Of a DNA stretch of 64,000 bases, positions 34,441 to 42,875 are shown piece after piece; position 1 is the stretch's first letter; each line of letters begins with the position of its first letter. The DNA is from Microlunatus soli (GTDB lineage: Bacteria > Actinomycetota > Actinomycetes > Propionibacteriales > Propionibacteriaceae). Made by a program: the position numbers and the translations under genes. Below the pieces are notes generated by a model, which searched no databases, had not been told where the DNA came from, and saw only the letters and a list, made by a program, of their open reading frames with translations. The DNA lies in the NCBI RefSeq assembly GCF_900105385.1, contig NZ_LT629772.1, positions 1,302,001 through 1,366,000 of the forward strand, written 5' to 3'.

Positions 34441-34507
34441 GCGCGATATATCAAGGTTAGGCACGTTCCAGCACCCCTGGAACGTGCCTAACCTTGATAT
34501 ATCGCGC
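34441..34507. terminator. Perfect 31-bp-stem hairpin, bidirectional terminator or mobile palindrome
   Basis: Left arm 34441-34471 (starts GCGCGATATATCAAGG), loop CACCC (34472-34476), right arm 34477-34507, all 31 pairs matching. It fills the gap between convergent nrdB and the AraC-type gene. The same sequence, partly decayed, is at 9045-9100, also between convergent genes. Confidence 0.85.
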
Positions 34508-34520
34508 GAGATTGGCCTGG

Positions 34521-35570
34521 TCAGGTCTGCTGGAGCTGGCCGAAGCGGCGGCGGTAGTCGAGCGGGGGCAGGCCGACGTGGCGGCGGAAGTGATCGCGGA
34601 GGACCACGCTGGAGTTGAAGCCGACCCGGTCGGCGATCTGTTCGATGGTCTGGTCGGTCTCCTCCAGCAGCCGGCGGGCCTCGAGCACTCGGTGCTGGTT
34701 GATCCATTTGTGCGGCGTGGTGCCGGTCTCGGCCGCGAACTTGCGGGCGAAGGTGCGCTCGCTCATGTTGACCCGGCGGGCCAGGCTGCCGGCGCTGTGC
34801 TGGGTCGCCAGGTTGTCGACCATCCAGGCCAGCAGGCCGCCGAGCGCCTCGGAGTCGTCGATCGGCAGCGGCAGGTCGACGAACTGTTGCTGGCCGCCGT
34901 CGCGGTGCGGCGGCACCACCATCCGGCGTGCGATCCGGGTCGCGATCTCCTGTCCGAGCTCGCGACGGATCACGTGCAGCGCGGCGTCGATGCCGGCCGA
35001 GGTGCCGGCGCTGGTGACGACCGAACCGTCGTCGACGTACAACACGTCGGGGTCGACCCGGGTGGTCGGCACCTCTCGCTGCAGATCGTCGGAATACATC
35101 CAGTGGGTGGTCGACGGTCTGTCGTCCAGCAATCCCGCCGCGCCGAGCAGGAAGGCGCCGGAGCAGAAGCTCATCACGATCGCACCGTCGTCGTGTGCCT
35201 GTCGGATCGCATCCAGGACGGCCGGCGGATAGCCGTTCTCACCGCGGGGCGGCGTCGCCGAGGCGATCACCAACTGGCTGCCACGGACCGCATCCAGTCC
35301 GTGGGTGGCGTTGATGCTGAACGGCGTCACCGCCTTGGCGACCATCGGTCGCTCCGGGTGCTCGGTGCAGATCCGGAAGTCGAAGGGCTCGTACCCCTCC
35401 TCGTGACGGTCGAGCCCGAAGATCTCCACGGCAACCGCGAACTCGAACACCGACACCGGCTCGATCAGGATGATGCTGACCCGCTTCAACGGGGTCACCG
35501 GCTTGAGTCCCGCACGCTGGACCGGACCCGACCCCGATCTCTGGGCCGGGTTCTGCTGCTGCGCAGTCAC
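34521..35570 (-). CDS. GlxA-type regulator: DJ-1/PfpI domain fused to AraC HTH (NrdS-like)
   Basis: A protein of 349 residues. Residues about 35-200 form a DJ-1/PfpI (GATase1-like) domain: VSIILIEPVSVFEFAVAVEIFG, and IVMSFCSGAFLLGAAGLLDDRPSTTHW with the nucleophile-elbow Cys. The C-terminus has two AraC HTH motifs (SLARRVNMSERTFARKFAAETGTTPHKWI and TIEQIADRVGFNSSVVLRDHFRRHVG). GTG 35570 has AAGGAGG. Streptomyces nrdABS carries an AraC-type gene, nrdS, after nrdB; this may be its homologue, but it is convergent here. A 41-bp element overlaps its ribosome site. Confidence 0.87.
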   Translation of the reverse strand: MTAQQQNPAQRSGSGPVQRAGLKPVTPLKRVSIILIEPVSVFEFAVAVEIFGLDRHEEGYEPFDFRICTEHPERPMVAKAVTPFSINATHGLDAVRGSQLVIASATPPRGENGYPPAVLDAIRQAHDDGAIVMSFCSGAFLLGAAGLLDDRPSTTHWMYSDDLQREVPTTRVDPDVLYVDDGSVVTSAGTSAGIDAALHVIRRELGQEIATRIARRMVVPPHRDGGQQQFVDLPLPIDDSEALGGLLAWMVDNLATQHSAGSLARRVNMSERTFARKFAAETGTTPHKWINQHRVLEARRLLEETDQTIEQIADRVGFNSSVVLRDHFRRHVGLPPLDYRRRFGQLQQT

Positions 35571-35580
35571 GACGCCTCCT

Positions 35581-35621
35581 TGGCAGAAATCCTCTGTGCA
35601 TCGGCCAGTTTGCCACTGTCG
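35581..35621. promoter_or_regulatory. 41-bp bipartite element, copy 1
   Basis: Begins TGGCAGAAATC and ends TGCCACTGT(C)G. It lies between the AraC-type gene (its left edge touches the CCTCCTT ribosome site of that gene) and the small gene at 35653, whose ATG is exactly 72 bp from the element's first base. Likely operator of the adjacent regulator. Confidence 0.7.
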
Positions 35622-35652
35622 CACGCCCGACACCAGCAGAAGAATGATGTGC

Positions 35653-35856
35653 ATGATCGCATTCATCGCATTGACGGCCCTGGCGATCGCCCTGCTTCCG
35701 GTCTGGGCACCAACTCTCGGACCCGGCGCCGCGATCGGCCGATTCCTCCACCGCACAAGCACAACACTCGAAGACATCAGCTACGCCAACCGGCGGCTCC
35801 GCGAGCTCCAACTCGACCTGCCGCAGACGCCACGGACGACCCGACTCGCGCACTGA
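35653..35856 (+). CDS. Small single-pass membrane protein 1
   Basis: A 67-residue protein. One N-terminal transmembrane helix (IAFIALTALAIALLPVW) is followed by a charged tail with a short amphipathic stretch (DISYANRRLRELQLDL). No family recognised. I chose ATG 35653 over 35644 because it stands 72 bp after the 41-bp element with CAGAAGA at the ribosome-site position, exactly matching the layout of the second small gene. Confidence 0.6.
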   Translation: MIAFIALTALAIALLPVWAPTLGPGAAIGRFLHRTSTTLEDISYANRRLRELQLDLPQTPRTTRLAH

Positions 35857-35877
35857 TCGAGCGCCCGAACAGGACCC

Positions 35878-35918
35878 TGGCAGAAATCATTTGACTGTTG
35901 TCATTTCTGCCACTGTTG
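35878..35918 (+). promoter_or_regulatory. 41-bp bipartite element, copy 2
   Basis: Aligns without gaps to copy 1: the first 11 and the bases TGCCACTGT at 31-39 are identical. In this copy the ends form the perfect inverted repeat GGCAGAAAT / ATTTCTGCC. It lies 72 bp (first base to ATG) before the second small membrane-protein gene. Confidence 0.75.
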
Positions 35919-35949
35919 TGCGACGAACGTCCTCAGGAGACTGGTTTCC

Positions 35950-36270
35950 ATGATCGGATTGTTGATCACCTCGGCGGCGTTGATCACCGCCATCGTGCTG
36001 CTGGTGAACCTCACGCACCGGAAGTCGAGAGATCCACGCGCATGGGGACCGGCGTCGGCCGCTCAGGACGCCGATCGGCGGCGCACGGTCGACGAGCTGG
36101 CCGAGCTGGCCGTGTCCACCGAACGCGGGTCCGACGCGCAGCAGGCTACTGGTCGGTCCGCAGCAGACCGACGAACGCCTCCAGTTGCTGATAGCTCGCA
36201 TCACCGGTCACCACGGTGGTCACCCCCGCGCCGGCATGCACCAGCGCTCGGGTCCGGTCATCGTCGGTGA
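35950..36270 (+). CDS. Small single-pass membrane protein 2
   Basis: A 106-residue reading frame. [21 protein letters not shown] is a transmembrane helix; the next 55 residues are charged ([14 protein letters not shown]). The last 40 residues are Arg/Ser/Pro-rich and lie antisense to the C-terminus of the DUF4245 gene, so the true product may be shorter or the end degraded. CAGGAGA precedes ATG 35950. It shares promoter layout and a TM-plus-short-tail design with the gene at 35653, suggesting an old duplication. Confidence 0.5.
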   Translation: MIGLLITSAALITAIVLLVNLTHRKSRDPRAWGPASAAQDADRRRTVDELAELAVSTERGSDAQQATGRSAADRRTPPVADSSHHRSPRWSPPRRHAPALGSGHRR

Positions 36271-36709
36271 CCAGCCGCTTCCACTCATTGCCGTCCACCC
36301 GACTGACTCCGTCGTCGACGGCCTCTCGGGTGGCCTGCTCGACGAATTCCGCCGGTTGCTTGTCGACCTGATCGAGCTCGAGGTAGATGTTCCGATCGGT
36401 CAGTACGCCGAGCTGCCAGCGATTGCGAACCGACTCCTGACCGGTCGGGTCCGGCTGCCCCACCTCGGTCCAGGAGGCCCGGGTGGCGCGCCACCCGGCC
36501 GGTATCGCCGCCGGCGCCAACACCTCGTACGGCGCCTGCTCCCGGGCCCGGGACGCCACCGACTGCCAGTCGACGGTCTGCACCGTCGGCTTGTCCGGGC
36601 CACTGGTCAACAGGGCTGCGAAGATCGCGACCGGGATCATGATCACCAGCAGCGACAACACCATGTCCCGAGCTGTCGGGGATCTCCGTGCACGTGCCAC
36701 GCGGACCAT
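36146..36709 (-). CDS. DUF4245 membrane-anchored protein
   Basis: A protein of 187 residues with a single N-terminal helix ([20 protein letters not shown]) and an outside domain with the DUF4245 pattern [35 protein letters not shown], ending in [19 protein letters not shown]. The family is actinobacterial and of unknown role. In M. tuberculosis (Rv1100) it sits beside glpX and fum; here fum is adjacent but glpX is missing. GTGAGG just before ATG 36709. Confidence 0.87.
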   Translation of the reverse strand: MVRVARARRSPTARDMVLSLLVIMIPVAIFAALLTSGPDKPTVQTVDWQSVASRAREQAPYEVLAPAAIPAGWRATRASWTEVGQPDPTGQESVRNRWQLGVLTDRNIYLELDQVDKQPAEFVEQATREAVDDGVSRVDGNEWKRLVTDDDRTRALVHAGAGVTTVVTGDASYQQLEAFVGLLRTDQ

Positions 36710-36781
36710 CCTCACACGGACCACCCGATCCGCCGACACACTGGTGATGCGTCCGAAACCGCGACGGGTAAGAATGGGCCC

Positions 36782-38185
36782 ATGAACAAGGCCGAGGACT
36801 ACCGGATCGAACACGACACGATGGGCGAGGTACGGGTGCCCGCCGCAGCGCTGTGGAAGGCACAGACACAGCGCGCCGTGGAAAACTTCCCGATCTCCTT
36901 CCGGCCGATCGACCCGGCACTGATCGCGGCACTGGCCCGGATCAAGGGCGCTGCGGCCACCACCAACGCCGAGCTGGGCGTGGTCGAGGAGAAGGTCGGC
37001 CAGGCGATCAGCCAGGCCGCGGCAGAGGTGGCGTCCGGCAAACATGACGGCGAATTCCCGATCGATGTCTTCCAGACCGGGTCCGGCACCTCCAGCAACA
37101 TGAACACCAACGAGGTGATCTCGTCGCTGGCCACCACGATCCTGGGCGCCGACGTGCACCCCAACGATCATGTGAACGCATCCCAGTCCAGTAATGACGT
37201 GTTCCCCAGCGCGATCCACATCGCCGCCACCGACGGGTTGATCAACACCCTGATCCCCGCCCTGGAACACCTGCGCGACGCGCTCGCTGCCAAGGCCGAC
37301 GAATTCGCCGAGGTGGTCAAGAACGGCCGGACCCACCTGATGGACGCCACACCGGTCACCCTCGGCCAGGAGTTCGGCGGCTACGCCGCCCAGATCAGCA
37401 ACGGCATCGAACGGATCCGGGCCGCATTGCCCCGGGTCGCCGAGCTGCCGCTCGGTGGCACCGCGGTCGGCACCGGGATCAACACCCCGGCCGGATTCGC
37501 GCCGTCGGTGATCAAGATCATCGCCGATCAGACCGGGCTGCCGCTGGTCGAGACCCGGAACCATTTCGAGGCCCAGGGCACCCAGGACAGCATCGTCGAG
37601 GCATCCGCTGCCTGCAAGGTGATCGCGGTCAGTCTGACCAAGATCGCCAACGACATCCGCTGGATGGGATCCGGCCCGCGGTCCGGGCTCGGCGAGATCG
37701 CGCTGCCCGACCTGCAGCCCGGCTCGTCGATCATGCCCGGCAAGGTCAACCCGGTGTTGTGTGAGGCGACGATCATGGTGGCGGCCCAGGTGATCGGCAA
37801 CGACAGCACGATCACCACGGCCGGTCTGCAGGGCAACTTCGAGCTGAACGTGATGCTGCCGGTGATCGCCCGCAACATCCTGGAGTCGATCAGGTTGCTG
37901 AGCAACGTGTCGGTGCTGTTCGCCGATCGCTGCATCTCCGGCATCACCGCCAACGTCGAACACGATCGCCAGCTCGCCGAGTCCTCGCCCTCGATCGTCA
38001 CCCCGCTGAACCGCTACATCGGCTACGAGAACGCCGCCGCGGTCGCCAAGCAGGCACTGAAGGAGGGCCGCACGATCCGCGAGGTGGTCATCGACAACGG
38101 GTTCGTCGCCGACGGCAAGCTCACCGAGGAGCAACTGGATTCCGCGCTCGACGTGCTGTCCATGACCCGCCCGCCGACAGCCTGA
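36782..38185 (+). CDS. fumC: Fumarate hydratase class II
   Basis: A protein of 467 residues catalysing fumarate to malate in the TCA cycle. Superfamily motifs: [51 protein letters not shown] (active-site His), and the mobile loop [12 protein letters not shown] with the catalytic Ser. Length and iron-free class II pattern agree. Divergent from the DUF4245 gene over 72 bp; AAGAAT six to seven bases before ATG 36782 is a possible leaderless -10. Confidence 0.96.
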   Translation: MNKAEDYRIEHDTMGEVRVPAAALWKAQTQRAVENFPISFRPIDPALIAALARIKGAAATTNAELGVVEEKVGQAISQAAAEVASGKHDGEFPIDVFQTGSGTSSNMNTNEVISSLATTILGADVHPNDHVNASQSSNDVFPSAIHIAATDGLINTLIPALEHLRDALAAKADEFAEVVKNGRTHLMDATPVTLGQEFGGYAAQISNGIERIRAALPRVAELPLGGTAVGTGINTPAGFAPSVIKIIADQTGLPLVETRNHFEAQGTQDSIVEASAACKVIAVSLTKIANDIRWMGSGPRSGLGEIALPDLQPGSSIMPGKVNPVLCEATIMVAAQVIGNDSTITTAGLQGNFELNVMLPVIARNILESIRLLSNVSVLFADRCISGITANVEHDRQLAESSPSIVTPLNRYIGYENAAAVAKQALKEGRTIREVVIDNGFVADGKLTEEQLDSALDVLSMTRPPTA

Positions 38186-38276
38186 ACCGGACCGCCCGAA
38201 CAGCTCAGGGGTCGCTGTCGATCGGGGCTGATGGCGTTCGTCCGTTGGGCATCACATCCCATCGAGAGGACGTCAG

Positions 38277-38450
38277 ATGCCCACCGACAACACGCCATCG
38301 TCCCCGGCCGTCACCGAGCGGGCGAGCTATCAGGCAGTGCTGGACTCGTTGCGGACCGAGGAGAAAGCCCACACCCGAAGCGCGTACGGCCGGCCCACCG
38401 CGCAGTGGCCCCGGCTGCATGCCGGGCGGTCGGACGATATCGACGCCTGA
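38277..38450 (+). CDS. Small hypothetical protein (57 aa)
   Basis: An open frame below usual gene-finder length: begins MPTDNTPSSPAVTERASYQ and ends GRSDDIDA. It has GAGAGGA eight bases before ATG 38277 and third-position GC like its neighbours. The sequence is hydrophilic, with a short helix (AVLDSLRTEEKAHTRSAYG). No known family. Downstream of fumC in the same direction. Confidence 0.45.
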   Translation: MPTDNTPSSPAVTERASYQAVLDSLRTEEKAHTRSAYGRPTAQWPRLHAGRSDDIDA

Positions 38451-38543
38451 GCGGCCACGCACCCGGGGTGGCAGGCAGGCAGCCTTCTCGGTCAAGTTCT
38501 CCGGACGCAACGAATCCCCCATCCCGGCCACGACCACCCCACC

Positions 38544-38607
38544 GCCGCACCGTTTGCGTACCTTCGCACCAGGAGTACGCGGTGCGAAGGTACGCAAACG
38601 GTGCGGC
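38544..38607. repeat. Perfect 27-bp-stem hairpin
   Basis: Left arm 38544-38570 and right arm 38581-38607 pair at all 27 positions around a 10-nt loop (AGGAGTACGC). The core is CCGTTTGCGTACCTTCGCACC-like and unrelated to the hairpin at 34441. It lies in a 416-bp non-coding stretch between two same-strand small genes, where a simple intrinsic terminator or a mobile palindrome are both possible. The rest of this stretch shows no gene. Confidence 0.85.
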
Positions 38608-38866
38608 CGGGGTGGTTCAGCGGCCCGGGGGTGAGCGGATCGGGCGGGGCGGGGTCGGTCAGCGGATGGTGAAGCCGACGTCGATGGCAGTTCGGCGCCG
38701 TTGATCTGTCAGTCCTCGACCGATCTCGACCGCAGACGCGGGTGCTCGCGCGACCGACCCGATCGGCGGCGCCGCCGGCTGTGAACGGGCATACAGTGGG
38801 TACTGAGACAACGGATCTGTCAATGACGCTGGATGAGGAGATCGCCAACGAGGAAGGAAGTCTCCG

Positions 38867-39184
38867 ATGTCTGTCTCGCACGTCTCACCGTCGTTCCATC
38901 TGCACCGGCACTCGGCGACCAGGACCAGGACCAAGCTGGAACGCCAGCATCGGGCCAACCTGATCCTCGGCATCATCGCGTTGGGTCTGCTCGCGGCCCT
39001 GGTGGTCGGGATCGTCGGTCTGGTCAACACCGTCGCACCATCGGCCGGGATCGGCTACCCCGCGGACGGCGCCGCCTATGTGCACGCATCAAGGATGGCG
39101 GTCTTCTGGCTCTGGCTCACGCTGATGGATGTCGTGGCGATCTTCGCCTTCGGCATCGCGTTCGCGTCCCAGCACCAGCAGTAG
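38867..39184 (+). CDS. Small two-helix membrane protein
   Basis: A protein of 105 residues: a His-rich N-terminus (SFHLHRHSATRTRTKLERQHR), then helix NLILGIIALGLLAALVVGIVGLV, a polar loop, and helix VFWLWLTLMDVVAIFAFGIAF. AAGGAAG precedes ATG 38867. No family recognised. Confidence 0.65.
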   Translation: MSVSHVSPSFHLHRHSATRTRTKLERQHRANLILGIIALGLLAALVVGIVGLVNTVAPSAGIGYPADGAAYVHASRMAVFWLWLTLMDVVAIFAFGIAFASQHQQ

Positions 39185-39294
39185 TACTGCCGACAGCGCG
39201 CCGCGACGCAACAACCCGCCGCCCGGTCAGCCGGACGGCGGGTCGTCGCGCGTTGTCGTTCGTTCAGTCGGCCGTGACGGTCAGGGCCTGATGC

Positions 39295-41250
39295 TCAGCG
39301 GGCCTTGACGACGTCCACGTCGGACGCCTTGACATACATGATCCGGTGCCCGAACGAGACCTGCAGATACTTGGTCTTGCCGACCACGTCGACATGATCA
39401 TCCGGCGGCGTACCGTCGAATTTCACTGCACGGTAGTAGTCGGTCGAGACCGAGTCATCGGTCAGCACCGCCCGCTGGCCCGCCCGCAGCTTGTAGGACA
39501 GCGGAGCCGTACCTTGATCGGGAATGCCCTCCGGATAGGCCGAGGACTCCGGGTAGGCGCGGCCGTAGGTGGCCACCTCGTCGACGCCCTTCTTGGGGGT
39601 GACCAGTTGACCGCCGACATCGACCGCCGTCCGGTGCTCACCCTTCGGGTTGTGGAACCAGGCCTTCTGGCCGAGGTACCAGATCGCGGTCCAGTCTCCG
39701 TCCCGATCGGCGACGGCGAACTCCTGCCCGGCCGCAGCGCGGGCACCGATGTCGGCGACCTCGGTCGTGCTGGCCGAGCCGTCGGTGTGCAGATCGATGT
39801 CCTTCACCAACGGCGCAGCGGCACTGGGTTCACTGTGCAGGTAGACGAAATTCGATCCCTGCGGATCGCACGGCTTGCCGGCCGTCTCACATCCTGTGAT
39901 CACCTGCTGGTTGCCGTCGAATCCCGGAGCGATCCGGACGATTTCCTTGCTGGGCTTGCCATCCCGGGCCTTGACCGGAGCGCCGAGCAACGTGAAGTAG
40001 TGCTCCCAGTCCCAGTACGGACCCGGATCCCAGTGCATGCCCTTGACCGTTGCGGCGGTCGTGCCCGGCACGTTGTCGTGACCCAGAATATGATCATGGT
40101 CGAGCGGGATGTCCCACTTGGCGGCCAGGTATTTCACCAGCCGCGCCGAGTTGCGATAGAGCGACTCGGTGTACCAGGTCGCCCCGTCGGCGGCGAACCC
40201 TTCCTGCTCGATCCCGATCGAGTGCTGGTTGATGTACCAGTTGCCGGCATGCCAGCCGACGTCCTTGGTCGGGATGTGCTGGGCGATGTGGCCGTCGGCG
40301 GATCGGATCGTGTAGTGCCAGCCGAGGTAGGTCGGGTCCTGCACCAGCTTCAGGCTGGTCTCCCAACTCCCCTCCGTGTCGTGCATCACGATGTAGTCGA
40401 CCGTCGGGCCGGCGTCGGTGTCCCGCGGTGCCTTGTCGTAGTTGCCGTAGTCGCCGTCACCGGTCTCCTGGTACGGCGCCGGGATCGACTCACAATCCAG
40501 ACCTGCCGGACATTCGATGCCGTCGCCGCCGGCGGCACCCTTGCTGGCCTTGCGGAGCTTGAGCAGTGCGAGTTGATCGGTCCGCGGGTCGGCCTGGGCC
40601 GCCGCCATCGAAACCTTCTGCCCGTCGTCGGTGGTCCGCCGTGCTCCGGCGGCCAGGGCGTCGTACACGTCGTCGGCGAAGGTGCCGGCAGCCGACTCGG
40701 TGGTCGATCCGCTGGTCGAGGCGACTGCTGCGTACCACTGTCCCGGGTCGGTTCCGGCGCCGGTGGGCAGCTTCAACGACCGCTGTTTCTGGGCCAGCAG
40801 GGCCGCGCCGCCGCGGATGTTGGCGGTGGCGTCGGTGCGCAGCGTGTCCCGATCGACATCGAGCAGGTCGGCTGCCCGACCCAGGCTGTCGACCTTCTGC
40901 GGCAGCACCCGATCGGCGGCTGCGGCGTCCTGGGCACCGGCTTCCTTGGTGCCGGGACCGTCGTCGGCGAACAGCGTGCCGTCGATGAGATTCATCGGGC
41001 CGTAGCCGCCGTCGGTGTTGTGCTCACCCGGATGGGCGTCCCAGCGGGTCTGGGCGTACGACATGGCTTCCAGCAACGAGATCGGCACCCCGAATTCGGT
41101 GGACGCCTTGCTGAAGGCTTCGTCGCGGGTCGGCGGGCTTGCCGCCGCCTGTGGAGTGGCGGTCAGCGCCGCCGCTCCGAGGACCGCGAGCACGGAAGCA
41201 CCCGCGGCAAGGCCACGCACCTTCCGTCGCGATGATGACAACTGGGACAC
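39295..41250 (-). CDS. Secreted N-acetylmuramoyl-L-alanine amidase (Amidase_2/PGRP fold)
   Basis: A protein of 651 residues. An N-terminal signal peptide (RRKVRGLAAGASVLAVLGAAALTATPQAAA) is followed by a lysozyme-like helical region (STEFGVPISLLEAMSYAQTRWDAH). The zinc amidase domain from about 300 has ligands in YIVMHDTEGS, WHAGNWYINQHSIGIEQEG and HDHILGHDNVPG. A C-terminal SH3-like region may bind the wall. It would cut the bond between N-acetylmuramic acid and the peptide. GTG 41250 follows GGGAGG; the upstream in-frame start at 41295 adds a leader that spoils the signal peptide. Confidence 0.9.
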   Translation of the reverse strand: MSQLSSSRRKVRGLAAGASVLAVLGAAALTATPQAAASPPTRDEAFSKASTEFGVPISLLEAMSYAQTRWDAHPGEHNTDGGYGPMNLIDGTLFADDGPGTKEAGAQDAAAADRVLPQKVDSLGRAADLLDVDRDTLRTDATANIRGGAALLAQKQRSLKLPTGAGTDPGQWYAAVASTSGSTTESAAGTFADDVYDALAAGARRTTDDGQKVSMAAAQADPRTDQLALLKLRKASKGAAGGDGIECPAGLDCESIPAPYQETGDGDYGNYDKAPRDTDAGPTVDYIVMHDTEGSWETSLKLVQDPTYLGWHYTIRSADGHIAQHIPTKDVGWHAGNWYINQHSIGIEQEGFAADGATWYTESLYRNSARLVKYLAAKWDIPLDHDHILGHDNVPGTTAATVKGMHWDPGPYWDWEHYFTLLGAPVKARDGKPSKEIVRIAPGFDGNQQVITGCETAGKPCDPQGSNFVYLHSEPSAAAPLVKDIDLHTDGSASTTEVADIGARAAAGQEFAVADRDGDWTAIWYLGQKAWFHNPKGEHRTAVDVGGQLVTPKKGVDEVATYGRAYPESSAYPEGIPDQGTAPLSYKLRAGQRAVLTDDSVSTDYYRAVKFDGTPPDDHVDVVGKTKYLQVSFGHRIMYVKASDVDVVKAR

Positions 41251-41422
41251 GATGGGGCCTCCCGAGGGATGGAGATCTACTTGCGCGGTAGTCAATCACC
41301 TCCCCGCGCTTTATGCATCAGGTCGCTTTGTTACGTGTCTGTCACCGCTTGCTCGACCTTCCGCCGAACGGACCGACGACGGTGCGACATCGCGTTGCCG
41401 GGACATTCCCATTCCCTCCCCC

Positions 41423-41980
41423 GGGGCCATCCTGGATCGCCGGCGCGAACGCTGCCGGCCGCCGGTCCGGCAGCGATCGGGTCCAGGGACGTGGTCTGAC
41501 AGTCCCCTGGAAGAAGTCGCCAGGGCCGCCGGCGTGGGCAAGGCAACGATCTTCAACCGATTCGGCGGGCGAGTCGGCCTCATCGAGGCCGTCATCGAGG
41601 AGGTCGTCACGACCGAACTGTTCGCCATCATCGACCGAACCCGAACGATCAACGACGTCGTCGAGCAGATCCCGTACCACCTCACCGCGATCCGCGACCT
41701 GCAATACCGCCAGCCCGCGATCGACGACGTGTTCCTCCGGACCTATCCACACTCCGCGCAGTTGATGGAGAGCTGCCGGGTCGGGAGCGAGATCAACGAC
41801 GAACTCGTCGAGGCCGCGCACAGGTCCCGCGCACTGCGGCCGGAATTCACCGCGCCCGATCTGCACGCCCTCGTGACCGACACCGCGCTCGCGCTCAAGT
41901 ACGGCGACAAGCCTTCCCGTGAGGACTACGACCGTCGAACCGCCTACCTGCTGGACGGGATCCGCGGAGAGACACCGTAG
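41423..41980 (+). pseudogene. TetR-family regulator lacking a credible N-terminus
   Basis: LEEVARAAGVGKATIFNRFGGRVGLIEAVIEEVV is a standard TetR recognition helix region and a helical C-terminal domain follows to a normal stop. But upstream there is no acceptable start codon in frame for about 170 bp, and the segment that should form helix 1 (AILD... to LEEVA) is about eight residues too long and Arg/Pro-rich. A frameshift or deletion near 41440-41500 is likely; alternatively a distant ATG near 41252 is used. Confidence 0.5.
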
Positions 41981-41987
41981 GAGGGTG

Positions 41988-42059
41988 CTGAACAATGTGC
42001 CCGCCGCGAGCGGTGCGCTGTGCGTGCAGCGCACCGCGCAGCAGCGCAGATTTGTTCAG
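41988..42059. terminator. Nested inverted repeats between convergent genes
   Basis: Outer arms CTGAACAA (41988-41995) and TTGTTCAG (42052-42059) enclose inner arms GGTGCGCT (42012-42019) and AGCGCACC (42028-42035). The position right after both stop codons suggests a bidirectional terminator. Confidence 0.55.
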
Positions 42060-42066
42060 GGGTCTA

Positions 42067-42717
42067 CTAAGCCAGGCCGATCCGCCGCAGCTCGCGAGTG
42101 CTGCCGGGGCGCGCCTTGAAGGTGCCCATCCCGACCCGTCCGTGGACCACCAGCAGCGGCATCCCGGGAGCGGGTTCGCGGGGAACCTTCACCGTCTTGT
42201 TGCCCCAACTCTTGTCCAGCCGATCCACATCGATCCCCCAGCCGTCGGGGAGGACCAACACCGTGGTGCCGGCGCCGGCGATCATCTCGATCTCGATCAA
42301 CGGTGCCGCCGGGATGGCCTGCAGACAGTTCAGCTTGACCGTGCCCATCCCCTGGCTGATCCGGACGTACGGCGGAACGGTCCAGACCCCGGTCCGCTTC
42401 TCGCTGCTCATCCCGCCGTCCAGCCGCAGCGGGTCGTCCGGGGAGTAGCCGGGCGGCGGCGGTCCCTGGACCCGGGACCCGACGACCTCGACACCGGTCG
42501 GCCGACCGATCGACCCCGCCGAACGGTCACCGGTCAGATCAGCGGTCAACGGCTCCAGGTCGCCGTAGGTCTTGGCCCGCAGCGCGGCATCCAGGCGTTC
42601 GTCCAGCTCCGCCATCGTCAACCGGCCCTCGGCCGCCGCCTTCTGCAGGATCTCGGCGACGGCATCGCGCTCGCTGTGTCCGACGCGAAGGGAGCGAGCA
42701 GGCGGATCGGTAGCCAT
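42067..42717 (-). CDS. DUF1707 / LiaF-like domain protein
   Basis: A protein of 216 residues. RSLRVGHSERDAVAEILQKAAAEGRLTMAELDERLDAALRAKTYGDLEPLTADL is the DUF1707 (SHOCT-like) domain. A Pro/Gly linker follows, then a beta-rich LiaF-type C-terminus (GTTVLVLPDGWGIDVDRL, VHGRVGMGTFKAR). No membrane helix is present. Family members may sense envelope state. ATG 42717 is two codons inside a TTG start. Confidence 0.85.
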   Translation of the reverse strand: MATDPPARSLRVGHSERDAVAEILQKAAAEGRLTMAELDERLDAALRAKTYGDLEPLTADLTGDRSAGSIGRPTGVEVVGSRVQGPPPPGYSPDDPLRLDGGMSSEKRTGVWTVPPYVRISQGMGTVKLNCLQAIPAAPLIEIEMIAGAGTTVLVLPDGWGIDVDRLDKSWGNKTVKVPREPAPGMPLLVVHGRVGMGTFKARPGSTRELRRIGLA

Positions 42718-42750
42718 GCCCAAACTCTACTGAGTCCGCTCCACCCCGGA

Positions 42751-42862
42751 CCTTGAGCCTGTCGAAGGAGTGCCCTGAGCCTGTCGAAGGGCTGTGCACC
42801 GAGGACGCGACCAGCACGACGGATGCCGTTCGACAAGCTCAGGGACCTTCGACAAGTTCAGG
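42751..42862. repeat. CCTGAGCCTGTCGAAGG repeat cluster (2 direct + 2 inverted)
   Basis: Direct copies at 42751-42768 and 42773-42791, inverted copies at 42829-42844 and 42846-42862. The order and spacing mirror the cluster at 33297-33397. It lies between two minus-strand genes (phoH2 upstream, DUF1707 downstream). Confidence 0.85.
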
Positions 42863-42875
42863 ATCGTGGCGACGA

